The translations under genes were made by a program, and so were the position numbers. From contig CAZFMF010000017.1 in assembly GCA_964519985.1 (NCBI GenBank), positions 8,156-72,155 on the forward strand: a stretch of DNA of 64,000 bases, written 5' to 3'. How positions within the stretch are numbered: position 1 is the first letter of the stretch; the number at the start of each line of letters is the position of its first letter. Shown here piece after piece: positions 25,754-33,937 of the stretch. This DNA comes from JAIEOG01 sp964519985 (GTDB taxonomy: Bacteria > Bdellovibrionota > FAC87 > UBA2466). Below the pieces are notes generated by a model. That model was not told the DNA's origin, made no database searches, and saw only the letters and a list, made by a program, of their open reading frames with translations.

Positions 25754-26512
25754 ATGATTCAGATCACCCCGGTTCCTTGTCTCCAGGACAATTACGCGTA
25801 TCTCGTTTCCGATGGCACGACGACGGTCGTCGTGGACCCCAGCGAAGCCGCGCCGGTGCAGCGGGAGCTGCTCAAGCAGGGGTTGCGTCTAGACGCGATC
25901 CTGAACACGCACCACCATTGGGATCATATTGGTGGAAACGAAACGCTCAAAAAATCTCACGGGTGTGAGGTCTTTGTGCCGCGCGGGGACGAGGAGCGGA
26001 TCGCGGGCGCCGATGTCGTTCTCGCCGGCGGTACCCGTTGGGTGCGCGGGGGATTGAAGTTCGACATCATTTTCATTCCCGGCCATACGCGCAGTCACAT
26101 TGCGCTCTGGTTGCCGGAGGCACCAGCGGTTTTCACCGGCGATACTCTTTTTCTAATGGGTTGCGGTCGTCTTTTTGAAGGAACGGCCGATCAGATGTGG
26201 GCGAGCCTTTCACTGCTGCGTGAATTGCCGAGTGAGACGCGGGTTTATTGCGGGCACGAGTACACCCAGGACAACGCCCGTTTTGCGCTATCGTTGGCCC
26301 CCAGTGATATGGCGATGCGCCGGCGTTTTGATGAGATTTCGCGTCAGCGGAAAGCGGGAGAATTCACAGTGCCCGGGACCATCGGGGAGGAGAAACAAAC
26401 CAATCCGTTTTTTCGGCTGGCGGAGGAAGAATACCGAGAGAAGCTTTATCCTGGCGCCAGCGCAGTCACCGCTTTCGCGAAGCTGCGCCAGCGCAAGGAT
26501 GAATATACTTAA
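25754..26512 (+). CDS. gloB: Hydroxyacylglutathione hydrolase (glyoxalase II)
   Basis: 252 residues, metallo-beta-lactamase fold. The first zinc motif is THHHWDH (H53, H55, D57, H58), then GHTRSHI, GDTLFLMGCGRLFEGT (bridging Asp) and YCGHEYTQDNARFAL, the string that marks GloB within the fold. The C-terminal helical domain with the substrate-binding Lys/Arg cluster (RRRFDEI, EEKQTNPFFR) is present. It hydrolyses S-lactoylglutathione to lactate and glutathione in methylglyoxal detoxification. Cytoplasmic. Divergent from mutY; its stop overlaps that of the convergent FKBP gene. Confidence 0.92.
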   Translation: MIQITPVPCLQDNYAYLVSDGTTTVVVDPSEAAPVQRELLKQGLRLDAILNTHHHWDHIGGNETLKKSHGCEVFVPRGDEERIAGADVVLAGGTRWVRGGLKFDIIFIPGHTRSHIALWLPEAPAVFTGDTLFLMGCGRLFEGTADQMWASLSLLRELPSETRVYCGHEYTQDNARFALSLAPSDMAMRRRFDEISRQRKAGEFTVPGTIGEEKQTNPFFRLAEEEYREKLYPGASAVTAFAKLRQRKDEYT

Positions 26513-27024
26513 TTGACGCCGAGCAGTTCGACTTCGAAGACCAGCGTGGCGTTCGGCGGAATCACGCCGCCCGCGCCTTGCGAACCGTAGCCCAGTTCGG
26601 GTGGGATGGTAAGCAGCCGCTTGCCTCCCACCTTCATACCGGCAACGCCTTGGTCCCAGCCTTTGATCACTTGGCCTTGTCCGAGGCCAAACTCAAAGGG
26701 CGTGCCGCGATCCACGGAGGAATCGAACTTCTTGCCGCCCTTTTTATCCAACCAGCCCGTGTAATGCACTTTCACCGTTTTGCTGGGAACCGCCTCGGCC
26801 CCGGTGCCTTTGGTGACATCCTCAATTTTCAACGCCGTCGCCACGTTTTCCGCCTTTCCTTCGGCTTTTTTAGCCTTCTTGGCTTTCTTAGCCTTTTTGT
26901 TTGTTGCCTCGGTCTCTTTCGCCGCACTCGGCTCGTTCGTATCGGCCTTAGTTTCAGTCGGAGTGCTGTTTGCGAAGGAAACGACCGCCAATAGTCCCAT
27001 CAAGCTGAAAATCAGTTTTTTCAT
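26509..27024 (-). CDS. Exported FKBP-type peptidyl-prolyl isomerase
   Basis: 171 residues from the ATG at 27024, where a signal peptide (KKLIFSLMGLLAVVSFANS) begins. A low-complexity linker (KKAKKAKKAKKAEGK, about 43-57) precedes one FKBP domain of about 105 residues: VKVHYTGWLDKKGGKKFDSS, FEFGLGQGQVIKGWDQGVAGM and GYGSQGAGGVIPPNATLVFE, with the active-site Tyr, Phe, Asp, Trp and Ile in place. It catalyses proline isomerisation in folding of periplasmic or exported proteins. Convergent with gloB and divergent from the porin-like gene. Confidence 0.88.
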   Translation of the reverse strand: MKKLIFSLMGLLAVVSFANSTPTETKADTNEPSAAKETEATNKKAKKAKKAKKAEGKAENVATALKIEDVTKGTGAEAVPSKTVKVHYTGWLDKKGGKKFDSSVDRGTPFEFGLGQGQVIKGWDQGVAGMKVGGKRLLTIPPELGYGSQGAGGVIPPNATLVFEVELLGVN

Positions 27025-27094
27025 GGCCAGAAAACTATAAGGGATTTCCGAAATTGCCAACGCCCAAAAGCGTCTCTAAGATGGCGGCTCATCT

Positions 27095-28588
27095 ATGCAC
27101 CGCATTGTTTGGGTATTGGGGTTCTGTCTTGGTTTGGTTTCCTCCGTGGTTACGGCGGATGACACCTTGCAAATGCTATCCGATCCATTGAAACCGGAAT
27201 CGGCGTGGCTATTGACCAACCGTTCCTTGCAGCACAACGCCACCGCGAAAAAAGGCGGCAAGTGGGAGGTGCGTTTTGACAAAAGCACTTTCGAAAAAGT
27301 TACCGGCTCCGCTCCCGAATCCAATTTTACATTCTTGCGCATGCAGCCCTCTAAGAAGGAAGCCGGTGCCATTTTTTTAATGGTGCAAAACGGATCGGAC
27401 CGGATGATTTTTGCGGGTCGGGATCAAGGCCGCCACTGGAAGGTTTCCAGTCCGGCACGATCGGGCGCTTCCACGCCTGTTCAAGCCACGGAAGCGAAAG
27501 AAGAATCGATCGATCTCGATAAGCTCGACACTCCGGCGGCGGCCCCCGCGACTTCGGTGGCCAAAGCCGGCGGACCTCCCGGCCATTACGGGGCTCCGAC
27601 CACTCCCGCGGTATCTGCGGCGGGACCCATGTTCAAATTCATGTTCGACTTTTGGCTCTACAATCGCCCCGGGGTGGCGCCGCTGACGTTCTCAAACGTC
27701 CACACGCTAGCGCTAGTGGAAATCACTCCCACCCCTGAACTGGTCTTTGGATTCGAGCTCGCTCCCACGCCGCGCTACTACGAGCTGACCTACAAGCTGA
27801 CGCCGCACCTGGAAATCCGCGGGGGACGCATCTGGGTCCCGTTCGACACGATTGGCTTGCAGCAACCGCACAATCTCTTCGGGGGGTTGGTGAATGTGAG
27901 CCAGTTCCGTCAACCGGGCGGCACCGCATTCTTGCCCGATATTTGGACGGATCTCGGCCTGGCTTTGAAGTACCGGATCATTGACACCACGAGGTTGGGC
28001 CTCGATGCGGAAGTGTACGTGGTGAATGGCTTCCAGGCCGGCGCCACGGATCCCGGAGGGCTGGTCGGAACCAAGTACCCTAATTTCGAAAACGCGGGCG
28101 CCATCGACAACAATACCGACAAGGCGCTGGGCGGGCGGGTCACCACGCGGATGTTCGGCGTCTTGACGGTGGGCGCTTCTGGTTACTGGGGCCGCTATAC
28201 CGACAACGCCGACGAGAGCCGCACGATCGTGATGATCGGTTTGGACGCGCAATTGCGCTTGCCCACCGGTTTGGAATTCAAGGGCGGCTATCTTTTTTCG
28301 CAGGTCGGGTTGCTACCGGCGGCGGGTAAGGACAATTTTCGCCGCGGCGGGACCTACCTCGAAGGATCGCAGCGTCTCTCTCAGCGCTTCAAAGTGTTTG
28401 TGCGGGGGGGGACGGCGCAAAATGATAGTCGCGTCGTGAGCGTGAATGACATCACCATGGTGGGCGGCGGGATGGTTTACACGCGGATGCCTTTGCAGCT
28501 TTCTTTAATGTACCAGCGAGATTTGAACACGGTCGCCGCCAAGACGACCTATGACTTCGCCGCCTTGCGGGCGATGGTGATTTTCTAA
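27095..28588 (+). CDS. Outer-membrane beta-barrel protein
   Basis: 497 residues. Signal peptide HRIVWVLGFCLGLVSSVVTA, an N-terminal periplasmic region (about 22-170) with Pro/Ala-rich linker, then alternating strands typical of a barrel from about 180 to the end (LVEITPTPELVFGFELAP, YELTYKLTPHLEIRGGRIWV, LEFKGGYLFSQVG), ending in the aromatic-ending strand FAALRAMVIF, a barrel assembly signal. The POT transporter starts 12 bases after the stop, so the pair probably moves the same class of solute, plausibly peptides, across outer and inner membranes. Confidence 0.75.
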   Translation: MHRIVWVLGFCLGLVSSVVTADDTLQMLSDPLKPESAWLLTNRSLQHNATAKKGGKWEVRFDKSTFEKVTGSAPESNFTFLRMQPSKKEAGAIFLMVQNGSDRMIFAGRDQGRHWKVSSPARSGASTPVQATEAKEESIDLDKLDTPAAAPATSVAKAGGPPGHYGAPTTPAVSAAGPMFKFMFDFWLYNRPGVAPLTFSNVHTLALVEITPTPELVFGFELAPTPRYYELTYKLTPHLEIRGGRIWVPFDTIGLQQPHNLFGGLVNVSQFRQPGGTAFLPDIWTDLGLALKYRIIDTTRLGLDAEVYVVNGFQAGATDPGGLVGTKYPNFENAGAIDNNTDKALGGRVTTRMFGVLTVGASGYWGRYTDNADESRTIVMIGLDAQLRLPTGLEFKGGYLFSQVGLLPAAGKDNFRRGGTYLEGSQRLSQRFKVFVRGGTAQNDSRVVSVNDITMVGGGMVYTRMPLQLSLMYQRDLNTVAAKTTYDFAALRAMVIF

Positions 28589-28600
28589 AGGGGTAGGGCA

Positions 28601-29962
28601 GTGGGAAAACGGTTATTGGGCTTTCCAAAACAGATTGCGTACATCGTCGGCAATGAAGCGTGCGAACGTTTCAGCTATTACGGGATGCGCAGTATCCTCG
28701 TCATTTTCATGACCCAGTACCTGCTGATGCAGGAGCATCATTCCAAGGCCGTTTACCACTTCTTCATGTCGGCGAACTACTTCATGCCGTTGCTCGGCGG
28801 GTGGCTCTCGGATCGTTTTCTCGGCAAATACAATACGATTTTGTGGCTCTCGCTGGTCTACTGCGTTGGCCACGGTGTCTTGGCGGCGTTTGAATCGATC
28901 ACGGGACTGTACTGGGGCCTGGGACTGATTGCACTCGGCTCGGGCGGAATCAAACCCTGCGTCTCGGCGTTCGTCGGGGATCAATTGGGTGCTAAGGACA
29001 AGGATCTCGTTCCGAAGGTTTACGAGCTCTTTTATTTTTCCGTCAATTTCGGTGCGTTCTTCTCGTCCATCATCATTCCTTGGACCTTGCCGAAGTATGG
29101 GCCGAGCGTGGCCTTCGGCATTCCCGGGGTATTGATGGCGATTGCGACGCTCGTCTTTTGGATGGGCCGCAAACATTACATCGTGGTGCCGCCCACCGGC
29201 TCCGAAAATCAGACCCATTTCTTCGGCATCCTTTGGTACGGGTTGACGCACTTGGGGAAACGCAAGGGTAAGCAACATTGGCTGGATACGGCGCTCGCTA
29301 AGTATGACGCGAAGCGGGTCGAAGGCGTCAAAGCCGTCGTTGCCATCGGCGCCGTTTTCGCTTCCGCGACGGCGTTCTGGGCGCTCTACGATCAATCGGG
29401 AAGCAGTTGGGTCCTGCAGGCCCAGAGGATGAACTTGAACTTCATGGGCATCCAGTGGGAAGCCTCGCAGATTCAGGCGCTCAATCCGATCATGATCCTG
29501 ATCTTGATCCCGGTTTTCAGTCTTTGGCTTTACCCGCTTTTGGAGAAAATCGGTTTGCGTCCAACGCCGCTGCGACGTTTGGGCACCGGCATGTTCCTCA
29601 CGGGATTTTCTTTTGCGATCGTGGGCGCCATCCAAGTTTTTCTGGATAGCGGCGTGGTCTTGAACGTAGGTTGGCAGATTTTCGCCTACATGGTTTTGGG
29701 TGCCGCGGAGGTGATGGTTTCGATCACCGGTTTAGAGTTCGCGTACACCCAAGCCCCGAAGACGATGAAGGGGATCATTATGAGTTTGTGGTTGTTGACG
29801 ATTTCCGCCGGTAACTTCTTCACCGGAATGGTATCCCAGATCAATCCCTTCACCAGCGGCGCGGCGGAGTTCTTCTTCTACGGGGGTTTGGTCTTTGTAG
29901 TCTCCTTTCTCTTCGTCGCTATTGCGGTGCGGTACAAGGAGCGCAGTTACGTCGGAGAATAG
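28601..29962 (+). CDS. POT/PTR-family proton-coupled oligopeptide transporter
   Basis: 453 residues, GTG start, about 12 transmembrane helices. The family signature is seen near the N-terminus (ACERFSYYGMRSILVIF, the ExxERFxYYG motif with Cys before the Glu) and in helix 4/5 (GSGGIKPCVSAFVGDQL, YFSVNFGAFFSSIIIPW, the PTR2 signature). POT carriers import di- and tripeptides or drugs with protons. Cotranscribed with the upstream barrel. Length is on the short side for the family (about 460-500) but complete. Confidence 0.9.
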   Translation: MGKRLLGFPKQIAYIVGNEACERFSYYGMRSILVIFMTQYLLMQEHHSKAVYHFFMSANYFMPLLGGWLSDRFLGKYNTILWLSLVYCVGHGVLAAFESITGLYWGLGLIALGSGGIKPCVSAFVGDQLGAKDKDLVPKVYELFYFSVNFGAFFSSIIIPWTLPKYGPSVAFGIPGVLMAIATLVFWMGRKHYIVVPPTGSENQTHFFGILWYGLTHLGKRKGKQHWLDTALAKYDAKRVEGVKAVVAIGAVFASATAFWALYDQSGSSWVLQAQRMNLNFMGIQWEASQIQALNPIMILILIPVFSLWLYPLLEKIGLRPTPLRRLGTGMFLTGFSFAIVGAIQVFLDSGVVLNVGWQIFAYMVLGAAEVMVSITGLEFAYTQAPKTMKGIIMSLWLLTISAGNFFTGMVSQINPFTSGAAEFFFYGGLVFVVSFLFVAIAVRYKERSYVGE

Positions 29963-30040
29963 GTAGGCGATCTCAACGACTTCGCGTTAGGTCGGGTTTT
30001 TCCGTGGCTTTCTGCGTGCGAAATCGGGTATTTTGGGCGG

Positions 30041-30328
30041 ATGGAAACGGGTGCAAAATCAGAAGTTTCGGTGCCGACCTTTCTCAATGAGCGCAGTGTG
30101 GCGCTGCTCGAAAGCCGTTGGAGCGATTTGCGCGACGAAGCTTACGTAGAAAGCCTCGAGGATGGCTGGCGCATCCACTTGAGTTCGCCGACCGGCGTTT
30201 TTACCCAGGCCGGCTTTCGCGACTCGGAGCGCGTCGCACCCCAGAATCTCCTGAGTTACGCCAAGAGCTCCGGCCAAAAAGGCCTCGTCGAACGCCTCCT
30301 CGCCATTTTCGAACACATCCGCAAATAA
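30041..30328 (+). CDS. Small acidic-basic protein of unknown function
   Basis: 95 residues, no signal or membrane segment. Helical N-terminus (LNERSVALLESRWSDLRDEA), a central beta-like stretch (DGWRIHLSSPTGVFTQAGF) and a C-terminal helix (GLVERLLAIFEHIRK). No family recognised. The stop TAA (30326-30328) is the first three bases of a large inverted repeat. Confidence 0.55.
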   Translation: METGAKSEVSVPTFLNERSVALLESRWSDLRDEAYVESLEDGWRIHLSSPTGVFTQAGFRDSERVAPQNLLSYAKSSGQKGLVERLLAIFEHIRK

Positions 30329-30502
30329 AAGGTACCCACTTCCTTTTCAGTTATCTCGCACGCAGGTACCCGCTACCTTTACAGTCATGGACTAGCAAAA
30401 GTCGGCAGCCTTTCCAGTCATAAGTGGAGAGACGGTCTTTTGACTGGAAAGGTAGCACGTACCGGACTGCGTGATGCCTGAAAAGGAAGTGGGTACCTTT
30501 TA
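30326..30502. repeat. 177-bp imperfect inverted repeat between convergent genes
   Basis: The outer arms at 30326-30350 and 30478-30502 are perfect 25-base reverse complements. Inner segments also pair imperfectly: CACGCAG...GGTACC...GCTACCTTTACAGTCA on the left and TGACTGGAAAGGTAGC...GTACC...CTGCGTG on the right. A further CCTTTCCAGTCA lies in the loop at about 30407. The first three bases and the last three bases are the TAA stop codons of the two flanking genes. This could be a bidirectional terminator or a miniature mobile element. Confidence 0.8.
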
Positions 30503-30913
30503 GGTCGTTCGGGGTTTGCGGGATCTTCGGGTGAGGACGAAGACGATGCAGGCGGCGAAGATCACATCGAGGGCAATCGCCCATTCAACCTTTTCTAAGA
30601 TCCAATGCCCAATCACCGCTCCCACCACCATGGCGGCGGTGGAGAAGGCTTTGAGCTTCGGTCGGACCACGCGATGGTCTTCCCAATCGGTGACCGGTTT
30701 GCCCAGGTGCTTATTGTGGCGCACCCAGTGATGAAATTGAGGGCTCGACTTCGAAAAGCAATATGCCGCGGCGATGGCGAACGGGACCTGCGGGACGACC
30801 GGCAAAAAGATTCCCACTACCGCCAAACCCAAAAGAATAACCCCTCCGAGAAAAAAGAGTTTCTCTCCGAGGGGTTTTTCCTTAAACGACCGAAGGCGTT
30901 GTCGCAAACGCAC
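30500..30913 (-). CDS. YbaN-like (DUF454) inner-membrane protein
   Basis: 137 residues. GVILLGLAVVGIFLPVVPQVPF is the first membrane segment with the family's Pro-rich turn, followed by AAYCFSKSSPQFHHWVRHN and GKPVTDWEDHRVVRPKLKAFS (the DUF454 core W..h...G..i.DW...r.i....K), then two more hydrophobic helices and a basic tail. The role of the family is not established. The GTG start directly follows the stop of the hemerythrin gene, so the two are one transcript. Its own stop lies inside the inverted repeat. Confidence 0.8.
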   Translation of the reverse strand: MRLRQRLRSFKEKPLGEKLFFLGGVILLGLAVVGIFLPVVPQVPFAIAAAYCFSKSSPQFHHWVRHNKHLGKPVTDWEDHRVVRPKLKAFSTAAMVVGAVIGHWILEKVEWAIALDVIFAACIVFVLTRRSRKPRTT

Positions 30914-31465
30914 TTACGATGCCTGCGCCTGGGCCATGGGCAACTTCGCGAAACGCGCGAAAGAATCGCGGAAGCGACCCGGCATCATATTCACCACCAT
31001 GTCGAGCGATTGGCCCATGAAGCCCTGCTTTTTGACCATCGGCTTCATCTTATGAAAGACTTCTCGCATCGCCACCGCTTCCTCTTCGGAAAAAAGCTTT
31101 TTGGCCGCGGTGAAGACTTTGCCTTCTTCTTCGTCGATATGGTGTTGCAAAGCTTTCTTGAATTTCTTTGCACCGTTCACCCAACTGATGTTTGCCGCAT
31201 CAGTGACTTGTAGAGCACGCAAGAGCGCTTCGGCTTCCAGATGCTCTTGATACGCATGGCCCACGACTTCCTTGGCGGTGTCGATTTCGCGAATACAGTT
31301 GTACAGGACTGCCTCTTCCGCCCGGGCGTGCGGGATAAGCTCATCCTTAATCGCCTCCACTAGTTGTTCACGCTGCTTCGGCGCGGATTTCTCGGCCGCA
31401 ATTAACTCATCAATCAGCCCGAGCACTTTGACGTGATCGGCCTTCAACTCTTCATAGATATCCAT
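30914..31465 (-). CDS. Hemerythrin HHE-domain protein
   Basis: 183 residues from the ATG at 31465, preceded by AGGAGG. A single HHE domain: DIYEELKADHVKVLGLIDEL, LIPHARAEEAVLY, HAYQEHLEAEALL and ALQHHIDEEEGKVF contain the His/Glu residues that would hold a di-iron centre. C-terminal residues 130-183 form a Met/Lys-rich helical tail. Such proteins bind O2 or NO or protect iron centres. Followed at once by the DUF454 gene. Confidence 0.85.
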   Translation of the reverse strand: MDIYEELKADHVKVLGLIDELIAAEKSAPKQREQLVEAIKDELIPHARAEEAVLYNCIREIDTAKEVVGHAYQEHLEAEALLRALQVTDAANISWVNGAKKFKKALQHHIDEEEGKVFTAAKKLFSEEEAVAMREVFHKMKPMVKKQGFMGQSLDMVVNMMPGRFRDSFARFAKLPMAQAQAS

Positions 31466-31518
31466 AAATGCCTCCTGCGCCGGGAACGGTGCAATTGGCT
31501 TGCCGCAATTAAGGCAAT

Positions 31519-32142
31519 TCAGTCTTCGTCGTTGAGGATGGCGCGTTTGCGCTTTTCGAATTCGGTGTCGGTGAGCACACCTTTTTTGTGAAGCGAAGCC
31601 AGCTTTTCCAGGAGATCGAGTTTGTCTTTCTCCGAGTCCCACTTACCGTTCTTGAAGACGCCGCGGGCGCCTTCGTAGACCTTCTTCGTTTCTTTCGTCC
31701 AGGCTTTGCCCGGATCGGCCGACATGCGACCTTCGACCACGAAGGTCTCCGCGACCATATCGTGGATCGTCTGTTTGCGCGGCGTGAAGAGCGCCACGAA
31801 GTAAATCAAGAAACCCGTGAAAACCGAAATCCAGGCCACGAAGGTGCGCAGCAGCGATGTGCCGATCGTGATGCGTTGGCCGCGCGGTCCTACCACGATC
31901 AAGTCCATCGCCCGTTTTCCCGGTGTGGCCTGTACCGCCGACGCCTCGAAGAGCGTCTTGTACGCGACCCAAACTAGAAACGGCGCCACGTAAGGAATCG
32001 TGAACTGCATCATCAGCATCACGAGTCCTAGAACAAAGAGATCGAGGATGAACGCCATCAGGCGCTTGCCCAATGGAGCAAATTTCAGCGATCCGATGGA
32101 AGTTTCCAGTGCTTCGGCCATGGTTGGGAAAAATCCTAGCAT
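31519..32142 (-). CDS. RDD-family membrane protein with C-terminal SHOCT domain
   Basis: 207 residues (or 200 if the second ATG is used). RDD domain about 20-140: APLGKRLMAFILDLFVLGLV has the Arg and Asp of the family name, GKRAMDLIVVGPRG follows, then two further membrane helices. A short SHOCT module ends the protein (LLEKLASLHKKGVLTDTEFE), a helical pair often attached to membrane proteins and thought to mediate oligomerisation. Some RDD proteins act as Na+(K+)/H+ antiporters; here transport is unproven. It lies 53 bp upstream of the hemerythrin gene, same strand. Confidence 0.85.
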   Translation of the reverse strand: MLGFFPTMAEALETSIGSLKFAPLGKRLMAFILDLFVLGLVMLMMQFTIPYVAPFLVWVAYKTLFEASAVQATPGKRAMDLIVVGPRGQRITIGTSLLRTFVAWISVFTGFLIYFVALFTPRKQTIHDMVAETFVVEGRMSADPGKAWTKETKKVYEGARGVFKNGKWDSEKDKLDLLEKLASLHKKGVLTDTEFEKRKRAILNDED

Positions 32143-32176
32143 GAACCCGTTTGGAATACGAACAGGTGCCTGACGA

Positions 32177-32227
32177 AAAACGGCACTTTCGCCGCCTTGA
32201 CTGCGTGGGCAAGGCGGGCACCGTTTT
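32177..32227 (-). terminator. Strong bipartite hairpin, likely end of the leftward lipoprotein operon
   Basis: AAAACGG/CCGTTTT outside and CCGCCTTG/CAAGGCGG inside form a long stem with an internal loop. Read leftwards it ends in CCGTTTTTC, a T-run, so it would stop transcripts coming from the permease/lipoprotein operon. It also lies in the leader of the 66-residue rightward gene. Confidence 0.5.
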
Positions 32228-32279
32228 GCATTTCCTTGAGGCGTTGCAGTGAAATGTGAATGTAGACGTTGAGGCGGAT

Positions 32280-32480
32280 ATGCAGCGCAAGTCGAATGAA
32301 GAGCTGATGCGGAAGTTGGAGCGAATTGAGGCGCTGTACCGCCGTCCCGGATCTCCTGGTGAAAAACAAGCGGCCGCGGTGGCCCTCAACCGCCTCCGTG
32401 GCCGGCTTTTCGCCGTTCAAACCTACCAACAAAAAGTCGAAGTCAAAGAGTATACGTTCACGGTTTTTCGCGAAGTCTAG
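32280..32480 (+). CDS. Small DUF2786-like helical protein
   Basis: 66 residues from the ATG at 32280, with GAGG five bases before; a GTG at 32256 would add eight residues. The sequence NEELMRKLERIEALYRRPG followed by SPGEKQAAAVALNRLRGRL resembles the DUF2786 pattern (I..LL..A....E..AA..A...L). The second half is more beta-like (QKVEVKEYTFTVFREV). Cytoplasmic, function unknown. Convergent with the leftward lipoprotein gene; the stops are four bases apart. Confidence 0.6.
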   Translation: MQRKSNEELMRKLERIEALYRRPGSPGEKQAAAVALNRLRGRLFAVQTYQQKVEVKEYTFTVFREV

Positions 32481-32483
32481 AGC

Positions 32484-32903
32484 TTACGGGCCGGTGACTA
32501 GCATGATGGGCACTGGATTCCGATTTGAGTCTTCCACTTCCACCCGACTCGCATCGTTTGGTTCGGTACCCGTGAAAATCACGGTTGGCCCAATGAAGTA
32601 GACTCCGTCCTGGGTGCCGCCCGAGCCGACGGCGAGCGAGCCCTTGCCCGAAAGCAGACGCCAGCGATAGTTGCCTGCGCCGCCCTGAGCGGTGAGGGGC
32701 ACTGGGGTGCCCTTCTTAAGCTGCGACCCGTTGACGCCATTCGGTAGCACAATGCGCAGTTCACCGGTGGTCACTCCCGCCGGATTGGCCGGGGTTCCGG
32801 TTCCGTAGCACTCCGCGACATTTCCAATGGGGCCGACACAGAAAGATCGACCGCAGGCCGAAAGGGCGAAAATACCGATAAGTCCTAAGACGAGGGCGCG
32901 CAT
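32484..32903 (-). CDS. Small lipoprotein, tandem paralogue A
   Basis: 139 residues. The signal peptide ends in the lipobox FALSAC. After CGRSFCVGPIGN...ECYGTGT comes a beta-sandwich-like domain: GELRIVLPNGVNGS, LTAQGGAGNYRWRLLSGKGS, TVIFTGTEPND and the end PVPIMLVTGP. Closely similar, segment by segment, to the gene at 33016-33426, so the pair arose by tandem duplication. Three Cys follow near the N-terminus, one lipidated and two possibly bonded. The fold hints at an Ig-like surface domain. Function unknown. Confidence 0.75.
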   Translation of the reverse strand: MRALVLGLIGIFALSACGRSFCVGPIGNVAECYGTGTPANPAGVTTGELRIVLPNGVNGSQLKKGTPVPLTAQGGAGNYRWRLLSGKGSLAVGSGGTQDGVYFIGPTVIFTGTEPNDASRVEVEDSNRNPVPIMLVTGP

Positions 32904-33015
32904 AAAAACTCCTCACGGGAGGTATGCAAGCTGTGCCCACGGAGTTCAAGCACGAACGACCCGAAAGGTGCGGTAATTTGTCACTCAGCGGAGCCCAAAA
33001 AAGCCGGACCGGAGC

Positions 33016-33426
33016 TTAGGGGCCCGTGACGAGAGTGATAGGCACGGGACTATGGTTCACATCTTCCAATTCCACGCGGTTCGTATCGTTGGGTTCTGCG
33101 TCCGTAAAAATCACCGTCCCGCCGATGAAGTATGACCCACTTTGTGTTCCGCCCGTGCCGACCGCGAGCGTGCCTTTGCCCGAGATCAAGCGCCAACGAT
33201 AGCTGCCGGCACCGCCTTGCGCGGTGAGAGTGACCGAGCTGCCCTTGGTGATGAGCGACGGATTGATGCCGGTGGGTGTCGCGATGCGAAGCACACCGGT
33301 AGTGGCATCAGATTGGGTTCCGCTACCGTAACACTCATCCTTGTTCCCGAAAGGGCCGATGCAGATGGATCTTCCGCAGGCGGAAAGCACCAAAACTGCG
33401 GTCAGGGTCAAAAGGATTTTGCGCAT
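33016..33426 (-). CDS. Small lipoprotein, tandem paralogue B
   Basis: 136 residues from the ATG at 33426, which begins a typical lipoprotein signal (RKILLTLTAVLVLSAC). The mature part CGRSICIGPFGNKDECYGSGT, then LTAQGGAGSYRWRLISGKGT, GGTQSGSYFIGGTVIFT and PVPITLVTGP mirrors paralogue A almost throughout. It lies 14 bases after the Cys-rich lipoprotein gene and 112 bp before paralogue A, all on one strand, probably one operon starting at the permease. Confidence 0.75.
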   Translation of the reverse strand: MRKILLTLTAVLVLSACGRSICIGPFGNKDECYGSGTQSDATTGVLRIATPTGINPSLITKGSSVTLTAQGGAGSYRWRLISGKGTLAVGTGGTQSGSYFIGGTVIFTDAEPNDTNRVELEDVNHSPVPITLVTGP

Positions 33427-33439
33427 AAAGTCTCCTGGG

Positions 33440-33937
33440 TCATTCCACACAACGGTAAGTCTCTATTTTACGCGGGCAACCGCGGTTTGTGCAGGTGCCG
33501 TGCGCCGAACACCCAAAACCATTGCAGTAGCCGCCGGGCGGGAAGCAGCCGTACATATTGCAACCGCCGCCCTGCGCGTAGGACCCAAACTGATTGCGAT
33601 CCGCGCAAGGTAGGTCGGGGATCGGACCATTGGCCGGGATCACCGCGGCACCCGCTGCGGCTTGGCCGGCCGCCGTCGCGGATTCGTTTTCTAGGCTCAC
33701 CACTTTGCCACTGCGAAAAAGTACGACTTTGCGCGGCGAACCTTCCTTCTCGCTACCAAAGATCCATTTTTCCTGGGCACCGACGAAATTGCGATCGAGC
33801 GGCTGTCCGGCCACGTTGATCACTTCCGCTTTCGTCATGCCGGGCTGAATCTTCATCGCTTCGCGGTGCGGCGCAGAAGCGCACGAGACCAAAAGAAATG
33901 CGGTGAAAGCAGCAAAGGGGAGGCGCAGATGTTTCAT
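33440..33937 (-). CDS. SmpA/OmlA-like lipoprotein with Cys-rich tail
   Basis: 165 residues from the ATG at 33937, whose ATGA overlaps the permease stop. Lipobox AFLLVSC. KIQPGMTKAEVINVAGQPLD (about 32-51) is the helix-turn of SmpA/BamE-like small outer-membrane lipoproteins. The C-terminal third has ten cysteines in a short span (GGGCNMYGCFPPGGYCNGFG then CSAHGTCTNRGC), implying several disulphides. The N-terminal part suggests an outer-membrane lipoprotein; the Cys-rich tail is not part of known BamE proteins. Translation coupled to the permease. Confidence 0.75.
   Translation of the reverse strand: MKHLRLPFAAFTAFLLVSCASAPHREAMKIQPGMTKAEVINVAGQPLDRNFVGAQEKWIFGSEKEGSPRKVVLFRSGKVVSLENESATAAGQAAAGAAVIPANGPIPDLPCADRNQFGSYAQGGGCNMYGCFPPGGYCNGFGCSAHGTCTNRGCPRKIETYRCVE

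Noticed and set aside
28613..29635. A 340-codon minus-strand frame
   Set aside because: It is antisense to the POT transporter, whose family signatures and membrane helices are clear; composition is Arg/Asp/Glu-rich as expected of an antisense shadow.
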